This document shows positions 60,342 through 64,000 of a stretch of DNA of 64,000 nucleotides, piece after piece. Position numbers and translations under genes: made by a program. Position 1 is the stretch's first letter; each line of letters begins with the position of its first letter. This DNA is from Nitrospira_D sp019636945 (GTDB taxonomy: Bacteria; Nitrospirota; Nitrospiria; Nitrospirales; Nitrospiraceae). Location of the stretch: contig NZ_JBLFBO010000010.1 of NCBI RefSeq assembly GCF_047338595.1, positions 44,029 to 108,028 on the forward strand. Reading direction: 5' to 3'. A model generated the notes under the pieces. The model did no database searches and was not told the DNA's origin. It was given only the letters and a program-made list of their open reading frames with translations.

Positions 60342-60369
60342 TTAAGTTTCCCAGCTGATACGCCGATAT
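60342..60369 (+). promoter_or_regulatory. Possible sigma-28 type promoter before the HTH gene
   Basis: TTAA (60342-60345), 16 nt, GCCGATAT (60362-60369), with extended -35 TTAAGTTT. The start would be near 60376, so only a translation start at 60380 or later could be used, with almost no leader. Without transcript data this stays tentative. Confidence 0.4.
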
Positions 60370-60613
60370 GTCACTCGTTATGAATAGCGATGTATCTGCT
60401 GAAACGACGACTCAGTCTGAAACGGGCGCCAGCCGGGACGGAGAAATCCTCACGGTCATGGAGGTGGCGCGGTTTCTTCGCGTGCCCAAGTCCACTGTCT
60501 ATAAGCTGGCACGAGGCGGGGAATTGCCGGCGTCCAAAATCGGAAAACATTGGCGTTTTCTCCGACGTGACATTCATGAATGGATGCATAGCCGGTCCAA
60601 GCACGCCGCGTGA
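60368..60613 (+). CDS. Small HTH (excisionase-family) DNA-binding protein
   Basis: 81 residues from the first ATG; ATG at 60380 (77 residues) is an alternative and would be required if the promoter above is real. The C-terminal 55 residues are a MerR/excisionase-type helix-turn-helix: ILTVMEVARFLRVPKSTVYK, then GELPASKIGKHWRFLRRDIH and EWM. The family binds DNA in regulators as well as phage excisionases; no phage genes are near. Divergent from the MinD-like ATPase, possibly its regulator. Confidence 0.83.
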   Translation: MSLVMNSDVSAETTTQSETGASRDGEILTVMEVARFLRVPKSTVYKLARGGELPASKIGKHWRFLRRDIHEWMHSRSKHAA

Positions 60614-60904
60614 CGAGCCGAACATCGCGAGATCCGTCGGAGCCTGGGCGATCGCGGTGCATGCCGGATATGGTTGCGGGGATGGGCGGTGGGTGTGAGC
60701 CGGCCTGTGGTGGAGTCATGCGAGTGAGCCGTTCTCCACATGCACCTGCGAGCGTTGTTCTGCTCGGTGAGCATCACGAGTGGTCGTCCCTCAGGATCAG
60801 GTCGTTCAACAATTATTCCGATCGATGGTGAAGGAGTAGACCATTCTCCGCCGAGCATGCACAGCGGTCGGAGAGTTGGCCGTGGGCTGAGAAAAGGAGG
60901 CAAT
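60614..60904. other. Gap between the HTH gene and cheY
   Basis: Nearly 290 nt. Open frames exist on both strands but none has a convincing start site or recognisable product. I see no repeat of the palindrome families and no clear sigma-54 or sigma-28 element. Confidence 0.4.
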
Positions 60905-61285
60905 ATGCCAGCCGATCTAAGTATGAAAATTCTCATCGTGGATGACATGGTCACGATGCGAAGAATCGTCAAGAACGTGCTTAAACAACTTGGCTTCTCC
61001 AATATCGACGAAGCCGAAAACGGTCAAGATGGTCTGCAGAAACTCAAGTCCAGCAAGTATGATTTCGTCGTCTCGGATTGGAACATGCCGGTGATGACGG
61101 GAATCGACATGCTCCGGGCGATCCGAGCGGACGAACAATTGAAAGCCATACCGGTCCTCATGGTGACGGCGGAGGCACAACAAAAAAATTTGGTAGAGGC
61201 GGTACAGGCGGGAGTCAGTAATTACATCGTGAAACCGTTCACGGCCGAAACCATGCAGGAAAAACTCGCCAAGATATTCAAGTAA
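60905..61285 (+). CDS. cheY: Chemotaxis response regulator CheY
   Basis: 126 residues; ATG behind AAAAGGAGG. Single receiver domain: LIVDDMVTMRRIVKNVLKQL (acid pair), phosphorylation Asp in FVVSDWNMPVMTG, LMVTAEAQ (Thr), and IVKPFTAE (Lys). The DWNMP/VTAEA/VKPFT pattern is that of CheY, and it resembles E. coli CheY closely. It would bind the FliM N-terminal peptide encoded at 3860. Followed by cheZ, its phosphatase, after 49 nt. Confidence 0.95.
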   Translation: MPADLSMKILIVDDMVTMRRIVKNVLKQLGFSNIDEAENGQDGLQKLKSSKYDFVVSDWNMPVMTGIDMLRAIRADEQLKAIPVLMVTAEAQQKNLVEAVQAGVSNYIVKPFTAETMQEKLAKIFK

Positions 61286-61334
61286 CGCGGAGGGCGCGAG
61301 GCATTGGGTATGAGCGGACTCGAGGGAGGTACGC

Positions 61335-61922
61335 GTGAAAAAACGAGGACATAAACTCTACGAAGAACTCGGCGACTTGGCACGGTTCGTCGAAAACGCC
61401 ATGAAAGCCATTTCCAGCGCAGGTCCACAGCTGGTCTCCAGCAGCCAACAGTTGCCCACGGCATCCACGCATCTGAGTGATCTCAATAAGATGACGGAAG
61501 AAGGGACGCTCGAGGTGATGCGATTGACGGAATTGATCCAGGATGAGCACAGCCAGATCGGGAAAGAGCTGCGAGCGATCATCGAGGTCTTGCAGACGAT
61601 GGACTGTGCCAAGCTTGCGGAGCGACTGGCCAACATCAATACCCTTGTGAGTCAGGAGGGGAAATATTTGACCGAAATCATGACGGCCTTATCCTTCCAA
61701 GATTTGGTCGCACAACGGGTCAAAAAACTCGTCTCGATTCTCGATGAAGTGCAACATAAGTTGATGGAACTCGTGGTGGTGTTCGGTTTGCAAGAGAACG
61801 GACAGAAGATGGTAATGGAAGGCACGGCGGGGCATCTGTTGAAACAACTCGAGGAGTCAAAGACCACCGCCATGAAGCAGAAAGTGGCCGACGATATCCT
61901 GGCACAATTCGGATTCAAGTAG
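61335..61922 (+). CDS. cheZ: CheY-P phosphatase CheZ
   Basis: 195 residues; GTG start with GGGAGG 5 nt upstream. Long helical hairpin protein with the active-site region IMTALSFQDLVAQRVKKLVS (family: xxxFQDLTGQ, catalytic Asp and Gln present as FQDLVAQ) and the C-terminal CheY-binding tail VADDILAQFGFK. CheZ is known chiefly from Proteobacteria but occurs in other flagellated groups. Placement after cheY supports the call. Confidence 0.9.
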   Translation: MKKRGHKLYEELGDLARFVENAMKAISSAGPQLVSSSQQLPTASTHLSDLNKMTEEGTLEVMRLTELIQDEHSQIGKELRAIIEVLQTMDCAKLAERLANINTLVSQEGKYLTEIMTALSFQDLVAQRVKKLVSILDEVQHKLMELVVVFGLQENGQKMVMEGTAGHLLKQLEESKTTAMKQKVADDILAQFGFK

Positions 61923-61937
61923 GCAACAGGCAGGCAG

Positions 61938-61999
61938 GTTTCATGTTTCACGTTGCATGTTCCAGGTTGTGGAAGAGCCTGAACCAGGAAACATGAAAC
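61938..61999. repeat. Palindromic repeat between cheZ and motA
   Basis: GTTTCATGTTTC (61938-61949) pairs perfectly with GAAACATGAAAC (61988-61999), and ACGTTGCATGTTCCAGGTT / AACCTGGAA-type words partly extend the dyad. The repeat takes most of the 133-nt gap. Confidence 0.65.
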
Positions 62000-62055
62000 G
62001 TCTACGCACAAACCGGTCAGGCCGGGTCACGCTGCACTCATGAGGGCGATGGCGA

Positions 62056-62826
62056 ATGGATATCGCAACAATCCTCGGGATCGTGATCGCATTGGGCTCC
62101 ATTATCGGGGGCCAGGTGCTCGAAGGTGGGCACGTGGGCTCGATCATGCAGCTCACGGCCTTCATCATCGTGATCGGCGGTACGTTTGGTGCGATTTGCA
62201 TTCAGAATCCATTGCCGGTGGTGATCAAAGCATTCGGCGCACTGAGCATCGCAATCTCAGGACCCCACATCGACAACAAAGGGACGATCAAACTCATCCT
62301 GGAGCTTGCCAATATCTCGCGAAAACAAGGGCTGCTGGCGTTGGAGGGCAAGCTCAAAACCATCACGGATCCGTTCATGAAAAAAGGTGTCCAGCTTATT
62401 GTCGACGGGACGGAGCCCAAAGCGGTGATCGAAATCCTCGAAATTGAGGTGGAGCACCATGAGGAGCAAGGGGTGATCGCAGCGAAGGTCTGGGAGGCAG
62501 CCGGGGGCTATGCCCCAACCGTCGGCATCATCGGAGCCGTGCTCGGTCTCATCCACGTGATGGAAAATTTGGCCGATCCGTCAAAGTTGGGCGGCGGAAT
62601 CGCGGTGGCATTCGTGGCGACGGTATACGGAGTAGGCGCGGCGAATCTCTTCTTCTTGCCCTTGGCCAATAAGATCAAATTGAAGTTGAAGGAGCAACCC
62701 GGTTCCAGAAACTTGATGATTATGGGGCTGGCGGGGCTTGCTCAGGGGGAAAATCCACGACTCTTGCAGGAGAAGTTGGAAGGTGTACTGCCGCACAATG
62801 AGCGGACAAAAGAAGGGAAGAAGTAA
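62056..62826 (+). CDS. motA: Flagellar motor stator protein MotA/PomA
   Basis: 256 residues with four membrane segments: ILGIVIALGSIIGGQVLEGG, LTAFIIVIGGTFGAICIQNP, then, after a cytoplasmic part with VIEILEIEVEHHEEQGVIAA, GYAPTVGIIGAVLGLIHVME and GGIAVAFVATVYGVGAANLF. The last pair carries the conserved prolines near the ion path (P in YAPTVG). Length and short loop match PomA/MotA of the 250-residue type. Cation cannot be told from sequence with certainty. Confidence 0.96.
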   Translation: MDIATILGIVIALGSIIGGQVLEGGHVGSIMQLTAFIIVIGGTFGAICIQNPLPVVIKAFGALSIAISGPHIDNKGTIKLILELANISRKQGLLALEGKLKTITDPFMKKGVQLIVDGTEPKAVIEILEIEVEHHEEQGVIAAKVWEAAGGYAPTVGIIGAVLGLIHVMENLADPSKLGGGIAVAFVATVYGVGAANLFFLPLANKIKLKLKEQPGSRNLMIMGLAGLAQGENPRLLQEKLEGVLPHNERTKEGKK

Positions 62827-62841
62827 CGCGCGCGTCGCGCG

Positions 62842-62911
62842 AGGTTTCAGGTTCCACATTTCATGTTTCACGTTGTCTGAAAACCTGAAACGTTCAACCT
62901 GAAACACGAAA
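62842..62911. repeat. Palindromic repeat between motA and motB
   Basis: GTTTCAGGTT (62844-62853) pairs perfectly with AACCTGAAAC (62882-62891). A second overlapping dyad, ATTTCATGTTTCACGTT (62859-62875) with AACCTGAAACACGAAAT (62896-62912), has two mismatches in 17. The 117-nt gap separates two genes that are normally adjacent. GAGATACGCTTCACGCGTGA at its end resembles the fliQ-fliR and flgF-flgG elements. Confidence 0.65.
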
Positions 62912-62943
62912 TACTGGCACGAGATACGCTTCACGCGTGATCC

Positions 62944-63741
62944 ATGGCGAAACACAAACATGAGGAGCATGAAAACCACGAGCGGTGGCTCGTCTCTTAT
63001 GCCGACTTTATTACCTTGTTGTTTGCCTTTTTTGTTGTGATGTACTCGATTTCATCCGTCAATGTCGGAAAGTACCGAACCGTCAGCGAGTCGATCAAGG
63101 CTGCGCTGAATCCTATCGTGGCGCCTCCATCCACCCCAACCCCGTTGACGTTGAGCGCCAACAAATCTGCACTGACAGCACCAGATTCACCGGGGAGTAA
63201 AGAGGTTGCCATTCGAAAACTGCGCAATCTCGTGAAAGGGATTAAGACCTCGCCGCAGTTGGCGTTGGTCCGGATCACGGAGCGAGTGAACGGGGATATC
63301 GTGATCACCATTCCGGATCAATTATTGTTCAACAGCGGTGAAGCAGCCATACGCAGCGAAGCGCTGCCATTTCTGGAAGGCCTGAGCGCGGCCATTGTGG
63401 AACTCAATCGATACACCAGGGTCGAGGGGCACACGGACAACGTTCCCATACGCACGGCACAATTCCCTTCAAACTGGGAACTCTCTGCCGCCCGTGCGGT
63501 CATGGTCGTCAGAGTCTTATCGGAGTTATTTGCCGTGCCGTCGGAGCGGTTGTCGGCGGTGGGGCACGCCGATACGCGTCCTGTGACCGCCAACCTGGAT
63601 GTCGAGCAACGGGCCAAGAATCGACGAGTCGAGGTGGTGATTCTCGAACAGGCGCCGCCCGCGCCTCAGCTCGAGGCCGGAAACACGGCTGGTTCAGAGG
63701 AGCCACCGGTAGAGGAGGGAGCATTGACTCCGGTGCCGTAA
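62944..63741 (+). CDS. motB: Flagellar motor stator protein MotB
   Basis: 265 residues. One membrane segment after a short basic N-terminus, with the ion-carrying Asp21 in VSYADFITLLFAFFVVMYS. The periplasmic OmpA/MotB domain binds peptidoglycan: IPDQLLFNSGEAAIRSEALP, VEGHTDNVPIRTAQFPSNWE and NRRVEVVIL. The Pro/Glu-rich last 30 residues are variable. No clear Shine-Dalgarno precedes the ATG. It anchors the MotA ring to the wall. Confidence 0.96.
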   Translation: MAKHKHEEHENHERWLVSYADFITLLFAFFVVMYSISSVNVGKYRTVSESIKAALNPIVAPPSTPTPLTLSANKSALTAPDSPGSKEVAIRKLRNLVKGIKTSPQLALVRITERVNGDIVITIPDQLLFNSGEAAIRSEALPFLEGLSAAIVELNRYTRVEGHTDNVPIRTAQFPSNWELSAARAVMVVRVLSELFAVPSERLSAVGHADTRPVTANLDVEQRAKNRRVEVVILEQAPPAPQLEAGNTAGSEEPPVEEGALTPVP

Positions 63742-63804
63742 AGGGTGAACGATCCATCGGTGGGCCTGTCAGGGTCGTCAGAAAGAATAGTCGAAGGCAG
63801 GCGC

Positions 63805-63832
63805 TCAAGTCTCACTGGAAAACAGCCGACAC
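63805..63832 (+). promoter_or_regulatory. Weak sigma-28-like element before the last gene
   Basis: GC plus TCAA (63805-63808), 16 nt, GCCGACAC (63825-63832). The -35 reads GCTCAAGTC as at fliC; the -10 matches GCCGATAA at 6 of 8 positions. The start would be about 30 nt before the ATG at 63871. Confidence 0.3.
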
Positions 63833-63870
63833 AACACCTTAGTGCATCAATCTAAAAGGTCTCACAATCA

Positions 63871-64000
63871 ATGATGACTGACGCATCTGGAACCGATAGG
63901 CCTCAGGCTGAAGCGGCAAATCCGAGACATCTTGCTCCAACGGGCGACCTCTCCATTTTTGAAGCAGGAGAATTCAAGGAGGCATTGGTGAAGTTGATGG
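63871..64000 (+). CDS. Unidentified gene cut by the right edge
   Basis: Open frame from ATG-ATG at 63871 to the end (43 codons), with AAAAGG upstream. The visible N-terminus is polar (TDASGTDRPQAEAANPRHLA) and then reads DLSIFEAGEFKEALVKLM. This is not enough for identification. After motA-motB, a chemotaxis gene is likely by position only. Confidence 0.55.
   Translation, partial: MMTDASGTDRPQAEAANPRHLAPTGDLSIFEAGEFKEALVKLM

Noticed and set aside
62915..62930. TGGCACGAGATACGCT before motB as a sigma-54 promoter
   Set aside because: GG/GC spacing is right, but the -12 box has AC for TT, the start would fall at about the ATG, and the sequence is part of the palindromic repeat.
1..64000. CRISPR arrays, tRNA or rRNA genes, insertion sequences, prophage genes
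   Set aside because: No regularly spaced direct repeats, no tRNA or rRNA sequence and no transposase or phage structural gene were recognised on either strand. The excisionase-like HTH gene at 60368 stands alone.

Overview
The window is almost entirely a flagellar, motility and chemotaxis gene region of a Gram-negative (diderm) bacterium with roughly 55-60% GC. P-ring and L-ring genes (flgI, flgH, flgA), FlhF/FlhG polarity proteins, a CsrA-FliW pair, HD-GYP and PilZ proteins, short flagellin and families of intergenic palindromes fit the phylum Nitrospirota, most probably Nitrospira. That assignment rests on gene content and my recollection of such genomes; no search was run.

Layout. (1) 1-13929: hook and export block: fliK (cut by the left edge), flgD, flgE, a sigma-54-type promoter, then fliL-fliM-fliN-fliO-fliP-fliQ-fliR-flhB-flhA-flhF-flhG-fliA. 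(2) 13930-14640: 0.7 kb without a convincing gene, carrying an inverted-repeat element and ending in a near-consensus sigma-54 promoter. (3) 14641-25268: rod, ring and hook-filament junction block: flgF, flgG, flgA, flgH, a small coupled ORF, flgI, flgJ, flgM, flgN, flgK, flgL, csrA, fliW. (4) 25421-30596: signalling: a minus-strand pair (HD-GYP protein and BarA-like hybrid kinase) and a divergent YcgR-like PilZ protein. (5) 30776-53271: a sugar-nucleotide and glycosyltransferase island with DegT-family enzyme, two SDRs, heptose kinase and nucleotidyltransferase, PLP aminotransferase, ThDP enzyme, two cobalamin-type radical SAM proteins, a 2148-residue multidomain glycosyltransferase and three more glycosyltransferases. 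(6) 53299-57439: an unknown protein, then flagellin, flaG, fliD, fliS and a fliT-like gene. (7) 57614-64000: PilZ protein, a soluble MCP-tip/Cache protein, a minus-strand MinD-like ATPase divergent from a small HTH protein, cheY, cheZ, motA, motB and the start of a further gene.

How it works together. FlhF/FlhG would set flagellar site and number. Sigma-54 promoters appear to drive the early fliL and flgF operons. FliA (sigma-28), held by FlgM, appears to drive late genes: TCAA-N15/16-(G/A)CCGATA(A/G) elements lie in front of fliC, flgM, csrA, the HD-GYP/kinase pair and the YcgR-like gene, with weaker ones before the HTH gene and the last gene. CsrA and FliW probably add translational control of flagellin, because the fliC leader carries a CsrA-like site plus a GGA in its Shine-Dalgarno. 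The island sits directly before flagellin and most likely makes and attaches a filament glycan.

Most interesting points: the sugar island combines a DegT enzyme with His in place of the PLP lysine, a ThDP (acetolactate synthase-like) enzyme and GDP-heptose-type activation, suggesting a branched deoxy-heptose pathway; the sigma-28 promoter set; GTTTCA(C/G)GTT-type palindromes at module borders, one arm of which also occurs inside a glycosyltransferase gene; and an MCP tip placed in front of its Cache sensor.
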